NCBI GenBank assembly: GCA_963924555.1
Contig: OZ004587.1
Span: 2,604,001-2,668,000 of the forward strand
Source of the DNA: Crambe crambe
Lineage: Eukaryota > Porifera > Demospongiae > Poecilosclerida > Crambeidae
Reading direction: 5' to 3'
DNA: 64,000 nucleotides
Positions 1 through 12,847 of this stretch are shown here, in pieces. Made by a program: the position numbers and the translations under genes. Below the pieces are notes generated by a model. The model was not told the origin of the DNA. It saw only the letters and a program-made list of their open reading frames with translations, and did no database searches. Position 1 is the stretch's first letter. The number at the start of each line of letters is the position of its first letter.

Positions 1-345
1 TTCTAAGTATTATTGTTCTGTCCTTTATTCATTGTCACATGTATGTGTTTAGCCTATTCTTTTTGTCACCCTTCCAGTGTGTGTTCTAGAAGTTTCTGTG
101 TTAGAGTGTGAATGTTACTATGTTTAGCCATCTGTGGACTTAGTATAAAAGGAACAGTTTGTGTCAGTTGTGTGTCCTCTGTTTTAGCCTTGTATTTATC
201 TGTAAGAAGACTTTTTACCTACGCTCGCAGTGTAAAATCTGTAGCTGTAGCTAGCTAAGGCAGGACCTGGTGGCAGCATACCGATCTTACTGGTGGCAGA
301 GTGACAGACCCCTCACTCATCCCATCACACCCCTTATAATATATA
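1..345. mobile_element. LTR-like fragment with TATA box (tentative)
   Basis: This stretch has no EGF exon. It holds a TATA box in a promoter-like setting (GTATAAAAGGAAC near 140) and downstream of it, at about 284-305, 'TGGTGGCAGAGTGAC', which resembles a retrotransposon primer-binding site lying just after an LTR end. Nothing similar is seen at the corresponding place in gene B. No second LTR or coding region is visible, so a solo or truncated LTR is only a suggestion. Confidence 0.25.
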
Positions 346-762
346 TTATGACCAGGCACTGTATCAGATACAGTAATAAATCAAGAAGAGTCTAAACCAC
401 ACCATACAAATTGCATGATTATAATACTATGTGTAAAACATCACTCATTATTGAGAAGAAGACATTATTGAGGAGGCCAGGTGGTATTATATTATCCCTT
501 ATGAAAATTGTATATAATGACCATAAGATGTGCGTATATGAGATACAGTACATCTTATGGTCATATATATGTGTAATAAGGTAACTATTATAACCAAGGA
601 AAACTAAGAAGAGTCTAGACCACATTAAAAATGAGCCTATATTCTCATGCACCTTTTGCTCTGTCACTATAATATTTTTGAACCAAAAAGATTGAGTGGT
701 CAAGTTATTGTAGGACAGAACTCTTAAATAATCTAACTATACGTATCATTGCAATTTCTCAC
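346..762. other. Intron DNA shared with gene B
   Basis: No exon is seen. The sequence from about 350 to 700 matches the gene B intron at about 21990-22270 (shared phrases such as GAGGAGGCCAGGTGGTA and the TATCAGATACAGTA palindrome). This shows the gene duplication carried introns as well as exons. Confidence 0.6.
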
Positions 763-3738
763 TTAAGCAGGTGAAATTTCCAGAGAGGGTGTAACCAGCA
801 TTGCAGCTACATGTGTAACCCCCAATGGTGTTGAAACAATTCTGATCACATAAATCTGTCTCCATGGTGCACTCATCAACATCTGCATCAAAAATTTTTT
901 TAAACATTGACTAATTCATTTTGGTGCATAATAGCAACTATACCATTGCAGGTACGTCCATCAGAGTCGAGAATGTACCCTGAATTACAACTGCAGCGAT
1001 AGGAACCAGGTGTGTCAAAGCAGATCTGGGCACAAGCATCAGTACCCAGTGAACATTCATCAATATCTGCATGGTGAAATTAATTGATAAGTACAATAAT
1101 GTCCATTGAGATGCCTATTGGTGTGGTCTTACTTGTGCATCCATGTCTGTCATTGGCTAGAGTGTAGCCGACATTGCATGAACAGTTATAAGAGCCCACT
1201 GTGTTCCTGCAGATTTGCTCACACCGATGAGTATTTTCAGTGCACTCGTTTATCTCTATGGTAATGAGCATTATAAAAATTATGACTACAAAAAACTTTT
1301 TCAAAGTAACTTCAAGTATAGTCATTATACTTCATTATAGAGTAAGTTTGCTGTACAGTACTATAGATCAATGCTGCCATGACCTGAACCACAAACATAC
1401 ACAGCTATAGCTATCAGACACTTTCATACTAAAAGCTATATAATATTATAGCCGCTCTAAATGTAGTAATATCAGACAAACTTTAGGCCATTCATGTTTC
1501 TGGTCAACCACCTGCATTGGAAAATTGGCACCACTCCAAAAGCCATTATTACATTACTTACACAGCTATTCAGCTGAGCAGCTGCAGACTTAAGGTGCTT
1601 GTATTTGTGATGATTAATTTTTGTGGCTAGAAAATGGACTTTTTAAACATGGTATAATGATATGCTCGTAGCACGCAAAGCAACACAGCTTGCTTTTGCG
1701 AAAACTTTAAATGTTGCATTATGATATTTTGGAGTTGCATGCATGCACTCTTCTCATAGAGTCTATAAGCCCTATCCCTTTTATCAAGCCTTGACCATCT
1801 TTGTTCTGCTGATTCAGAATTTCTTCTAGCTTTATCCTTCACATTCCTTCGGTCCAACCTTGCTCTTTTTTTGCTGCTCAGTTTTGGAGCAGTGTTCATT
1901 TGCTTCATTTTCCATCAGTAGCTATTTTGTGCATGCACAGTATTTTACCCTCAGGGCTTCATATGTATATATTGCACCACTACTGCACCACTATCCAGTT
2001 TGTACACCATAGAGAGGGGCTCGCTTCACTTGCGATAACTAACACCTCCCCCCGCATGGTTGTGAGGAAAAATCCTGACCAGAAATATGAATGTTATTAA
2101 CACTAGCCTTATAATCCCTACAGCCCTCCCTGAAGCCTATGTTTATACATGTATTATAACCACAGTCATGTGCAAATGTGCAGGAATTTTAATAGAATTC
2201 ACAGCTAGGTGCTACATAGTTGACATATCACTAGGAAGGGGGAGGGGGAATATTTTTCACCAGTATAGGGTCATAATCTTAAATTGAGAATCTCTTGCAT
2301 CATCACAATTATTGATAAATTAGCTACTGTCAATAACTTTAAAATAGTTGTGTCTAGAACATGAATGGTAAATATAACATACTCTATATTATCTCACTAT
2401 AATGTGTGTACATATTATTATTAGTTTTCGATCATTATAATTATCTAGCTAAATGCTTTCCTTTGAGCTCCACCAGGACTCTACCATCTAGCTAGTAAGT
2501 TAAAAACAAGCCTAAGGAAGTTGGATATTATCATTGCAGCTCATTACAAGATAAGTCTAGACCTGACAAAGAAAATGCGGAGAGAAAGTTTCAACTAGAT
2601 TACCATTAGCTCACGAGTATTTGGAACTTAATTCAATTGCACAGAGCTATGTATGTAGATGAGTAGTGTTCATAACTTTTACTGGTTGCACATGACAAAA
2701 AAATTGCTTTAAGTTCCTGTGAATGATGCAATAGGGACTCAAGAAGGCCTGGGCTATAATGTAAGGTTAGTGAAGGCTAAAAAGCAAGTAGCTATGTCAT
2801 AAAGGTTCTCTTTTTCCCCTGAGATGTAAATCATTTAGCTATACTGGGATGTAGAGAACTTGGTCACATGATGCTTACCTCAATAATCTATGAATACCCA
2901 AGTTAAATGAATCTGTTTTATAACCTCAGGATTAAAATGAATCCATTTAGAGCTCATTTCTAAGGTGACCCTATGCTTACATCATCACTATCTGATTAAA
3001 ATATTACTCACCTGTACAAGTCCTTCCATCACTGTTGAGCCTAAAGCCACTGTTGCAGCTGCAACTGTAGGATCCAGCAGTGTTGGTACAAATATGCTGG
3101 CAGGCATTGGTACTGTTTGACATGCACTCACTGTTATCTACAAAATGTAGGAGCATTTTGACTTTAATGATTTCTGATTTATTGAATTTACCATCACACG
3201 TGCGTCTGTCACTGTTGAGGGTGTATCCAGTGTTGCAGCTGCATGTGTAACTGCCAATGGTATTGTGGCAATTCTGGTCACATGTTGCTGTGCCTGCTAT
3301 ACACTCATCAGTATCTATAAGTAAACAAGTTAAAAAGAAACAATTATTTATCTACATAAAACATTTTCTAATGTATCAGAGCTATCCTTCGAATAAGATC
3401 TTGGAGCCAAAGCTAGGATTGCATGCATACCATTGCAGGAGTGTCCATCTGAAGCCAGAGTGTACCCTGCCATGCATCTACAGATGAAGGATCCTGGTGT
3501 GTCCATGCAGTCATGGTCACACAGGTCAGTCCCAAGAGTACACTCGTCATAATCTGTCAGAAACAAAGTCACAAAATTAATAAGTTATTAGCTAGCTACA
3601 TCAAGCTGTACGCACTTGTGCAGCTAAATCCATTGTTGGCAAGAAAGTATCCGGAGCGGCAGGAGCAGATGTATGAACCATTAGTATTGGTGCAGATATG
3701 CTCACACAGATGCAAACCTTCAATACATTCATGGACCT
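763..3738 (-). CDS. Gene A EGF exons A1-A7
   Basis: Seven phase-1 EGF exons at 3616-3738 (EVHEC), 3431-3553 (DYDEC), 3192-3314 (DTDEC), 3012-3137 (DNSEC), 1133-1255 (EINEC), 944-1066 (DIDEC) and 763-882 (DVDEC). They correspond in order to B32-B26 of gene B. A large intron separates A3 from A4. A1 ends at a GTGAGA donor, so the gene continues leftward; the next exon is not in the 762 bases before it. Confidence 0.85.
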
Positions 3739-6700
3739 CTGAAAGAAAGGAAAAAAATGTGCTGAAAAAAGAACATATTAACAACTACTCTGACCTCTAC
3801 AAGTGTTTCCATCTGAATTTAGTTCATATCCATTGTTACAGCGACACATATAGGATCCAATAGTGTTGACACAGATGTGCTCACAGGAGTTCGTAGCATT
3901 TGAACTGCATTCATTTACATCTGCAGGATTAAAACAAGTGAATTAAAATAACTATACGATAATAATCATACCATCACAGGTGAATCCATTGCTGTTGAGG
4001 GTGTATCCAGTGTTGCAGCTGCATGTGTAGCTACCTGGTGTGTTGCGACAGTTCTGATCACACAAAGCAGTTCTCAACAAGCATTCGTCATTGTCTGTGC
4101 AAAATAATCACGAATCCCACAATCATGTGATACAGTAATAAAAATAAAATTAATAAGCACTCTTTTTCATGTATTTTAACTCTCCATGCACCTCATGACT
4201 ACTAGTAGTCCTAGAGTTCAAATTTCCATGGTATAGAGATCAATTAAGCCGATTAAATGCAATTATGCACACAAAAGATATACATACGTTTCACAACACC
4301 TTTATCAAACCTTATTATTTTGAGAAGTGTATACGTATTAGCATTTGTATACACGGAAGGAATTAGACGTTTTTTGTCAAGTGCTAGCTGGAACTATATA
4401 ACTCTACCTCTGCATGTACGTCCATCAGCATTCAGAGTGTACCCAGATCTGCAACTACAGGTGTAGGAGCCAGGTGTGTTATGACAGTTCTGAGCACATA
4501 AGGCAGTGCCTGCTGCACACTCATCAATATCTTAACGTGTGGGCAGTAAAAATCAGAGTCATAGTTATTGGACATTATTCATTGCATAGTAACCTGTGCA
4601 GCTGAATCCATTGATTGCAAGTGTGTAGCCAGTGTTGCAAGAGCAAGTGTAGGAGCCATTAGTGTTGATACAGCTATGCTCACAAAGATGAAGTCCTTCA
4701 TTGCACTCATGTATCTCTGATTTGTGATATTGTATGCATGTCATATTATATACTTGTATTGCATGTAGTATAAAGTTTAATTACAGTGGAATTAAGCTCC
4801 AATGAAAAAATTGGACAAACCACTCAACCTTTGACAGCCTCACAAAATGCTGTGTCCCCATGCAGTACATGAGTCCATTATTTGGAAGTTAATTCCACTT
4901 AGGCCATAATTGACTTTCTTATACCTGTACAAGTTAGTCCGTCATTATTCAACCTAAAGCCATTAATGCACTGGCATGTGTAAGATCCAGGAATGTTGAC
5001 ACAGGAATGTTGGCAGCCATTGGTAGAGTCAGAACTGCACTCATTGATGTCTGCATGCAGGGAGAAAAACGAGAGCCATCCATACATGTAGTTACATCCT
5101 TTTTCGTGATCTCACCATCACAGGCGTATCCATCACTGTTGAGGGTGTATCCAGTATTGCAGCTGCATGTGTAACTGCCAATGGTATTATTACAGCTTTG
5201 ACTGCATCTGTCTGTTCCCAGAGAGCATTCATCAATATCTGTAAGCAAAACAAGAAAAATATAAATTTGTGGAACTGCATTATGTTACTATCTTCTTGAC
5301 CATTGCATGTTCGTCCATCAGCATTCAGAATATATCCTGATCGACAACTGCAAACATACGAGCCTGGAGTGTCCTGACAGTTGTGGGTACATGCATCAGT
5401 GCCAAGGGTACATTCATCGTTATCTGATATAAAAAGAAGATACCATTGATTAGAAACATGACTTCAATTATAAATATTGTATGGAAGGTAAACTTGCTAC
5501 TATATGAAACTGCTACATCAGTCACATGATGTGGCAATCTTACCACAGAGCTGCAACACACTTGTACGAGACATTACATCCTTTAATAAAATACACAGTC
5601 ATACATACTCGTGCAACTAAATCCATTAGCAGCAAGTGTGTAGCCAGGGAAGCAGGAACAGACAAAAGACCCAGCTGTATTCCTGCAGTTGTGCTCACAG
5701 TTGTGGGAACCATCTGAACACTCTTGTATCTCTAAAATAAATATAGAACTTCAGCTGCAATTTACTCTTTTTTGAGCTGTGCATATCAATAATACCTGCA
5801 CAAGTCCTTCCATCTCCATTCAGCCTATATCCAGTATTACATTGGCACATGTAGGACCCGGGAGTATTAACACAAGTATGCTGGCAGGCATTAGAAGAAG
5901 TGCACTCATTGATATCTGCAATGATTACATATGCACAACAACATCACATTACAGGGCTGTAGCCGATTTTAGAAAGGGGATGGCTTAGGGAATATCAATT
6001 CAGCAAACTAATGCAAGTGATATGGTATAATTATTTCCATCGGGGGGGGGGGGGGGGGGGGCCTCAAGCCCGTTACTTTATAATCATTATAAATTTGTGT
6101 TCACATGATGTACAGTTTGAAGCTCTAGCTATAATTATTACCAGGGGAAGAGATTGCTTATGAATGAGCTTACCATCACATGTGCGTCCATTGCTGTTGA
6201 GAGTGTATCCAGTGTTGCAGCTGCATGTATAACTACCAGCTGTGTTACGACAGTTCTGATCACATGAATCAGTTCCAATAGTACATTCATTAATATCTAC
6301 AAAAGTCAATACACAAATGAGCAAGGCATGAAATAGAAGGGGTCTTAAGTTATGGAGCAAAAATTCAAAATTGAGTTATTGGTATCATTTTAAAGCTCTT
6401 AGTCCGGAATTTATTTAGATAGCGTGGAAATCGAAATTAACTTTTTTGCAAGATGAGACTCCTTTTCTCAAGTATGCTAATACTAATGCTGAGACACATG
6501 TACACACCATTGCAGGTTCTGTTATTCAAACTCAATGTGTATCCAGGTCGACAACTGCAGGTATAAGAGCCTGGTGTATCACGGCAGATCTGGGCACACA
6601 TAGCTGTACCTACTGTGCACTCATCAACATCTAACAGGAATGATGCACGTATGTATGGATAAGAAATATGATTATATTATGATGGTCCTTACTACTGCAG

Positions 6701-9700
6701 GTGAATCCATTGCTTGAGAGAGTGTAGCCAGGGTTGCAAGAGCAAACATAAGAACCAGGTGTATTGGTGCAAGTGTGCTCACAGAGATCTGCACCTTCAT
6801 TACACTCATGCACCTCTGAGCAGAGAAGGATAATTAGGATGATTTTCATTATAAAGCGTGTGTATTCTAAACCTGTGCAATTCCTTCCATTTGCATTCAG
6901 CCTGAATCCAGTTCTACACTGACATGTATAAGATCCAGGAGTGTTGACACAATTATGCTGGCAGGCATTAGTGGAAAGTGAGCTGCACTCATTAGTGTCT
7001 ACAAAATAATCAGAATTTAAAATTAGCAATACATGTATAACAATAAGTGAACACACATACCATTACAAGTGCGTCCGTCACTGTTGAGAGTGTATCCTGC
7101 ATTGCAACTACATGTGTAGCTTCCAACTGTGTTGTGACAGTTTTGTTCACATCTATCAGTTCCCATTACACATTCATTAATATCTATGTGAAGAAGGAAT
7201 ACGTAAAGAAACATATATAGCTACAAAAAAAAACAAAAAAAACAACGAAAGTGTGTGACCAAATTGTGTGTGAAAATGACACCAACACTAAAGAGTGCAT
7301 ACTGTAACTGTTAACACTGAATTACACACATATCAAACAGTTCAGTTTAGTTAAGCCTTTGCCCTCCTACCTATAATCTATCTTACCAATGCAATTATAC
7401 CCATCGGAGTTTAAAGTGTATCCCATTCTGCAAGAGCAAGTGTAGGAGCCAGGTATGTTCAGGCATCCCTGGGCACAGAGGTCAGTGCCTGCTGCACACT
7501 CATCAATATCTGAAGAGAAGTATGCACAATTCTATAGCAAACACTATGTTATATGTAGAAGATTGAAATGGAAAGATGGGAAGTAGCTAACACCTTAAGC
7601 CATTGATGAGGGGCTATCATATGTAGTGTCATGAAGGAGCTATTAATTTTGTGTCAAATAAAGAGGCACATACGAGGCATTTATGCAGCCTGCTTTAAAT
7701 TTACTCTCTTACCAATGCAGCTGAAACGATTGCTGGAGAGGGTGTAGCCAGCACGGCAGGAGCATATGTAGGAACCTATTGTATTTGTGCAGCTATGTTC
7801 ACAGAGATGGGAACTTTCCGCACATTCATTTATTTCTATTTAGAAAAGTAAATCATGTACATGAATATTACTTTTAAAATAATTATTTCCTAGTATACCT
7901 GTACAAGTTCTTCTATCACGGTTTAACCTATATCCAGTCCTACATTGGCAGTTGTAAGAGCCAGGAGTATTGATACAAATTTGCTGGCAGTTATTAGTGG
8001 AACTTGAGCTGCACTCATTATTGTCTACAAAGGTGAAAAATTAATGGGAAAACTGAAGGATAATTCTTTATCTTACCACGGCATGTGCGTCCATCTCTGT
8101 CCAAAGTGTATCCAGTGTTGCAGCCACATGTGTAACTCCCTGCTGTGTTTCGGCAAATCTGGTCACAAAAATGAGCCCCATTGGAACATTCGATATTATC
8201 TGTGAATAATACAGAATAACAACATAGTTCAGATCCATTTCTTTTAAAAGTCAGGCAATCTACATAGATCAGTATTTATACAGTCATGATCGATTATTGT
8301 AACTATTGTATTTTCACAGTTGGTACTAGCCTTTTTTGGAGTGCATATAATTAGCTATAGTGGCCCACTGGTGCATAATTAACTGTTTAAAAATGGTGTA
8401 TTCACTTGCACTTTAAATTTGTGTGTAATTCTAAACATCAACGGTTCCCATAGTAACACATCAAAGGTTGTCATGGCAACAGCTGTATTACAGTGCAATC
8501 GAACCACCATTATTAACAATGTTAAATAATGAAGGAATATTGCAGAGTGCATGGAATTCACTGATTAAGGATTAAGGAGAGCTATATAGCTATACTGCAG
8601 AGGCATGTAGCCAGATGTCTGATTAATTATTCCCATTTTGCACTTTACGCTTGATTATTGCCTGGAAAGTATCGAGAAAAAATTGGACACTTAATTATCA
8701 GTCTTCTTACGTTACGTAGATGGCAATCAGTCAGACTGAGAAGTTCTTGTTTTACATAGCTATAGTATAACTTACCCCTACATGTGCGACCATCAGAATT
8801 GAGGGTGTATCCTGTTCGACAGCTGCAAGTATAGGAGCCTGGTGTATCCTGGCAGTTATGGGCACATCCATCAGTGTTCAACCTGCACTCATCAATATCT
8901 AATGGGGCATGTAAAGAGACATACATAATGCCATGAATGTCACATGCTCAGAAAATTCATTAGTAAAAGAGACTAAGAATTCACGTACTTAGAATTTCAA
9001 TTACGTATACTTGCTGTGAATATTGTCATGGTTGTTACACAATGTCTAAGAAGTTGCTTACTCATAATTCATGAGCATGAATTTTCAAAGGTGGCTAAGC
9101 AGTTTTAGCTCTACTTACTTGTGCAGCTGAAGCCATTACTAGAGAGTGTGTAACCAGTATTGCATGAGCATCTATAAGATCCAACAGTGTTTATGCAATT
9201 ATTTTCACATAAACTTGTACCAGCACGACACTCATCTAAATCTGCATAATATAAAATACGTAGTGTCAAAAATTAAATACTAGGTTATATTAGTGATTAG
9301 CTACTTCAATTTGGTAATTTTATTTCCTTTTTGTACACTTGTTTTTGTATGAAAATTATTTTTACAGTGAAATGATTGCAAAGCTTATTATTATCTGTAT
9401 AGAGACAAAGTTTTATTTTAACATGAAATAAGGTATGCTAGTCAGCTTTTCTCCAAGTAGCTAGCTGCATTGAATAATTTCTCTCTGAAAATTGAATCTT
9501 TATTTAGCTACTAACCTCCACATGTGCGACGATCACTGTTCAGTGTGTACCCTTCACGACATGAACAAGTAAAGGAACCAGCTGTATTGGTGCAGCTATG
9601 CTGACACCTATCTGTGTTTTCAACACATTCATCTATTTCTGAATCAAAAAAGGCAAACATTAAGAGGTAGCTTGTTGGCAAAAAAGTAAAAGATGAGACA

Positions 9701-10295
9701 AGATATATTTCTTCATGAATGAATGCGTTAGAGGTAATGGTAGCTAGCTATAGTTAAAGGATGAATAAAAGCTGCATGCACTTGAACCTGAAGGGATTTA
9801 GGTTTCCATGGCTGTTTACTAGAATGACAGCCTGCTTGTTAACTATAGCTACCAACTTCCTTCCATAGTTTACCTTGACATGCTTGTAAACCAGTGATCT
9901 GACGGTAGCCTGAGCAGCAATCAAAAATAGCTCTATACCGAGCCTGGTAACGTGCGTTTGAAACACGAGTATTATATGACCTATGAATAAAAAAATAGAA
10001 GGGCTTTAAGTTATACTATATCAAGCTATGTAATATGTACCGTCTACAGCGACGCCACCCCCACCAGCCACAACTGCTATAATAGTATCTGGTAGTTTGA
10101 GAGTAGACAACATTCGAAATACTGTAGGAGTTAGTTCTATAGCATACCCTGTACCAAAAAAAAAACCAAAAAAATAATTATCACAGATAGCTAGCTAGCT
10201 ACTTATTCTCACCCAGTGGATTGTGCTGTAGTGGTGTACACAGAACAGAGGATCACACCAACACCAAGCAGCAGAAGTAGTTTTGCTTCTAACAT
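763..10295 (-). CDS. Gene A: giant EMI plus multi-EGF protein, 5' part (3' end off window)
   Basis: This is the 5' part of a gene on the minus strand. In transcript order it has a signal-peptide exon (10213-10295), two EMI-domain exons (10041-10148 and 9874-9980), then 28 exons that each encode one six-cysteine EGF domain (9516-9638 down to 763-882). About 1,250 residues are visible. Intron phases are 2, 2, then 1 throughout, so the frame is kept across every junction. The EGF units carry the D-x-D/N-E-C start and C-x-N/D-x4-Y-x-C core of calcium-binding EGF domains, so a Ca-stiffened extracellular rod is expected. No transmembrane exon lies between 1 and 763. By alignment to gene B, the equivalents of B25 down to B1 and the membrane exon should lie to the left of the window. 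The partner or ligand is unknown. The exon chain is inferred from strand, order and phase, not from transcripts. Confidence 0.85.
1256..3011. other. Long intron between A3 and A4
   Basis: No EGF exon is present. A 93-codon open frame on the minus strand (1627-1908) is rich in Arg and Lys, with [12 protein letters not shown] and [12 protein letters not shown]. That recalls the basic, EQR-rich leaders of Helitron-type proteins but is too short and isolated to call. The right third matches the gene B intron at 22795-24427. Confidence 0.4.
3795..8199 (-). CDS. Gene A 18-exon EGF cassette (A8-A25), single copy
   Basis: Eighteen phase-1 EGF exons at 8077-8199, 7899-8024, 7713-7835, 7387-7509, 7061-7183, 6873-6998, 6693-6815, 6508-6630, 6174-6296, 5796-5915, 5609-5731, 5301-5423, 5116-5238, 4925-5050, 4594-4716, 4408-4530, 3972-4094 and 3795-3920. 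The types run N, S, E, D, N, S, E, D and so on without a break in protein order. S-type exons are 126 bases (for example [11 protein letters not shown]) except A16, which is 120. The same 18 exons occur three times in gene B. All are open, with six cysteines in the domains I translated. Confidence 0.85.
8200..8775. other. Intron between A25 and A26
   Basis: No exon. It is homologous to the B86/B87 intron, and its right part reappears in the introns at both cassette junctions of gene B, including the phrase GCCTGGAAAGTATC. It is the reference sequence for locating the duplication breakpoints. Confidence 0.6.
8776..9638 (-). CDS. Gene A EGF exons A26-A28 (first three EGF domains)
   Basis: Three exons at 9516-9638, 9119-9241 and 8776-8898 encode the EGF domains next to the EMI domain. 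A28 begins EIDEC and A27 begins DLDEC. A26 begins DIDEC and has a CQDTPGSY core. Each is 123 bases and phase 1. They match B89, B88 and B87 of gene B one for one. Confidence 0.85.
9874..10148 (-). CDS. Gene A EMI domain (two exons)
   Basis: Two exons (10041-10148, 108 bases; 9874-9980, 107 bases) encode a cysteine-rich module directly after the signal peptide. It begins VCYRTN, has the aromatic and Arg-rich stretch [11 protein letters not shown], then [14 protein letters not shown] and ends LQACQ. The pattern of an N-terminal Cys, a middle Cys pair and a CC-x-G-[WY] core is that of the EMI domain known from EMILINs, multimerins and MEGF10/CED-1 receptors. EMI domains act in protein-protein contact and oligomerisation. 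Here the usual CCPGW is CCSGY. The second exon leaves phase 1, which suits the first EGF exon. Confidence 0.75.
10213..10295 (-). CDS. Gene A exon 1: start codon and signal peptide
   Basis: The ATG at 10295 (reading left) opens a classic signal peptide: MLEAK, then a leucine-rich core, then a small-residue region ending TTTAQ, where cleavage is plausible. The exon ends at a GTGAGA donor after 83 bases (phase 2). Gene B has an almost identical exon at 44486-44565. That duplication supports this start over any other ATG nearby. Confidence 0.85.
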
Positions 10296-10525
10296 TGTGA
10301 GGCACTATATATATATAATAGCTATAAGTGCAGACTAGCATGTATAGCTAGCTAAGGCTTGAACTGAATTAAACTTCTGGAGAGAGAGAGAGCTATTTAC
10401 GGAATGCTGAAAACATATTCATTATCTATTATTGCATGCTGAACTGGTGGCTTAATGAATACTGTTGTTGATCATTGATGGCCAGCTGCCACACTTTGAT
10501 ACGTGTACATGGCAATGGCAATTAA
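10296..10525 (-). promoter_or_regulatory. Conserved upstream block of gene A (putative promoter)
   Basis: The first 230 bases upstream of the gene A start match the region upstream of gene B (44566-44770). Shared phrases include GGAATGCTGAAAACATATTC, the TGATGAATACTGTTG-type stretch and GGCCAGCTGCCACACTTTGA. Upstream of this block the two loci differ. I saw no clear TATA box. It could be promoter and 5' UTR, or just the edge of the duplicated unit. Confidence 0.4.
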
Positions 10526-12816
10526 TAGATACGTATATCTATATAAGTACAGGGCAGATCCAGAACTGTGCATCTATAGCAAAAATCTTCTAGACATACA
10601 GTTGACATCATCTAAATGGCTAGCTCTGTGCTCAATTCACTTGGAAGGGGGTGCTACTATAGTAACTCCCCCATCCGGATGAATAAGGCCAACGTTCGTG
10701 ATTAAATTCATTGTTGCCTGTCAACCGCCTGCTGCGTGCTAATCAAATTTTGGCCACCGCATACTCATTTATTATTATCTGCTAAGCAAGCTTGATTGAT
10801 TTCTATAGCAATTAATTTGTCAGTTGTATGGTGGTTTATCTATTATTGCACATTACACCTTCCTAAGTATGTAGCTGCTCTCCAACAGCAAAATTTTAAG
10901 GGGTTGTGAAACAAGTTGGAGTCTAAAAGCTCGCTTGCTTCAAATATTGCACATTGCCCTAGAGTATAATAAATAATAAAAAATAGCTATCCAATAATTA
11001 TGAGCAAGTGAAGGACAGGAAACAAGGTATTCAATTATATCGGCCTAATGTTAGAAACTTCCTGAATAAGATGCACTTATCATATTGTTTATGCATGCCT
11101 GGTTATAGCTACACATGCGTTCATGGTGTACTTTTAGCTACCTATAGTAATTTCTGTGAAAAACCATCAAAATTATGTTGCCTTCAATAATAATCCCTAC
11201 GTACATCATTGCCTCCCATGTTCTCCTCATTTCAGCCTTATCGATGAAATTAACTTTGAACAAAAGGGGGCATGGTTGCTATGCACGGGGTGTCATCCTT
11301 TCGAAGTCCTGCCCCGGAAAGTAGTGGAGAAGATTAGGTCATGACGATATGTGGGAGCTACTCTTGGACAACATCGCTCTTCTCCAGCAGCTTCCCTGTT
11401 GGTTGTGGGTGGTTCCATCTGTGGTCTACTGCTATATATGTATACCCAAGAAAACAGTAGCACCATGACACTAGTGAGCGCAAGCGCAGGTGGGCAGCTC
11501 CAATGACTTGCACAGCTGCCTGACCCTGGGTTGCCCTAAGTTCAGCATCATGTGGGCCAGGCCTGGCTTGATTACAATCATGCTTTTCGCCAACAGGCAG
11601 CTGCCTCCCCTGGAATACTCTTAAATCCATTTTTCTTTTGGATTATTGTGACAAAGTGGACCAAAGCACCAAACTTTGTACAGTATTCTCTGGGGTATAT
11701 AGAAGATACTCAGAAGGGGTGCTCTTTCTGAAGTGTCTCCTAGAGGCCCACTTGTATATGCAATTTCTATGCGATATGCGCGAAATATGTTTAATTTCGC
11801 AGATCATACAAAATATTCGCAAATATAATCCGCGAAATTTTTTGGACTGCGTGATTTGGGTCTGGATCGAGAGCAGCATTCTCCTTGTGCAGATGAGCAA
11901 AGAAAAAGCAGATCAAGAATCCTACATGGTAAATTACATAGATGTACTAGACCATAAATTTCAGAAGATGGCTGTAGATCTGCAAGATATTATAATATTG
12001 CTAGCAAGAATATCAGGAGGGGTATCATTATAGCTAAATGTTAAAATAGATATAGAAGTCACATAGCTACAAACATTATGCCAGTGGAGATGGGCCTTTG
12101 CTTGCAAGAGCATGCATTTGATGAGCTTGTGGGTTATGTTTAAAATAATTTGGAGAATGGTGTATATATTTATTCAAACTTTCTCATTTGCATGGTCTTT
12201 ATTCAGTAACCTAGGCCAATAAAACTCGACTAAAAAATAGCTGCTAGACCACTTTTCTGGAGAGTGGCAGGAACAGTCTGATGGGAAAAGTTTTCAAAGA
12301 TGGTTTGAGAGATTCTCGTGATTTTGAATTTGAAGCTCTAGCTATGGTAAAATTAGTGAAGGTCATTAGACAAGAAATTTTTGAATGGGATCCAGCTTTT
12401 CACTTCCACCCAACTGTCAGGAAAATTCAGTACCCCCCAGTCTATTAACTCTTGTATCCATGAATGGGCCCAATGAAGCTACAGCATCAAGATAATACAG
12501 AGTCACAGGTTTCACTATCTCAACTCATTTACTTCAGTATTAAGAGTATAAGGTTCCCACTGCAGAAAATATTAGACACTGCAAAGGGGAGTGGCCTTTC
12601 ATCTAGGAATTTCACCTTGGGGGGGAAGCTCACTGATCATGTGGCCATAGGCCACAGCGAGGGGGAGGGTGCGGGAGAGGGACGTACCCCCTCCCATGCG
12701 AAGCCCGAAGCCAAAAATGCTTACTACTCTGAAGTATCCCAAATTGGTCCTTAATTGCTCCCTTTGGTGACTACATGTAACAACCTGTGGAGTAGGCTCA
12801 GTAGCCATGGGGGAAG

Positions 12817-12847
<31 letters not shown>

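Noticed and set aside
1627..1908. Basic 93-codon frame as a Helitron gene
   Set aside because: The EQR and KKR-rich composition is suggestive only. No Rep or helicase motif or element ends were found nearby.
11638..12033. 131-codon plus-strand open frame
   Set aside because: Longest intergenic frame, but it crosses a CGCGAAATTT near-palindrome and has no recognisable domain, partner exons or paralogue.
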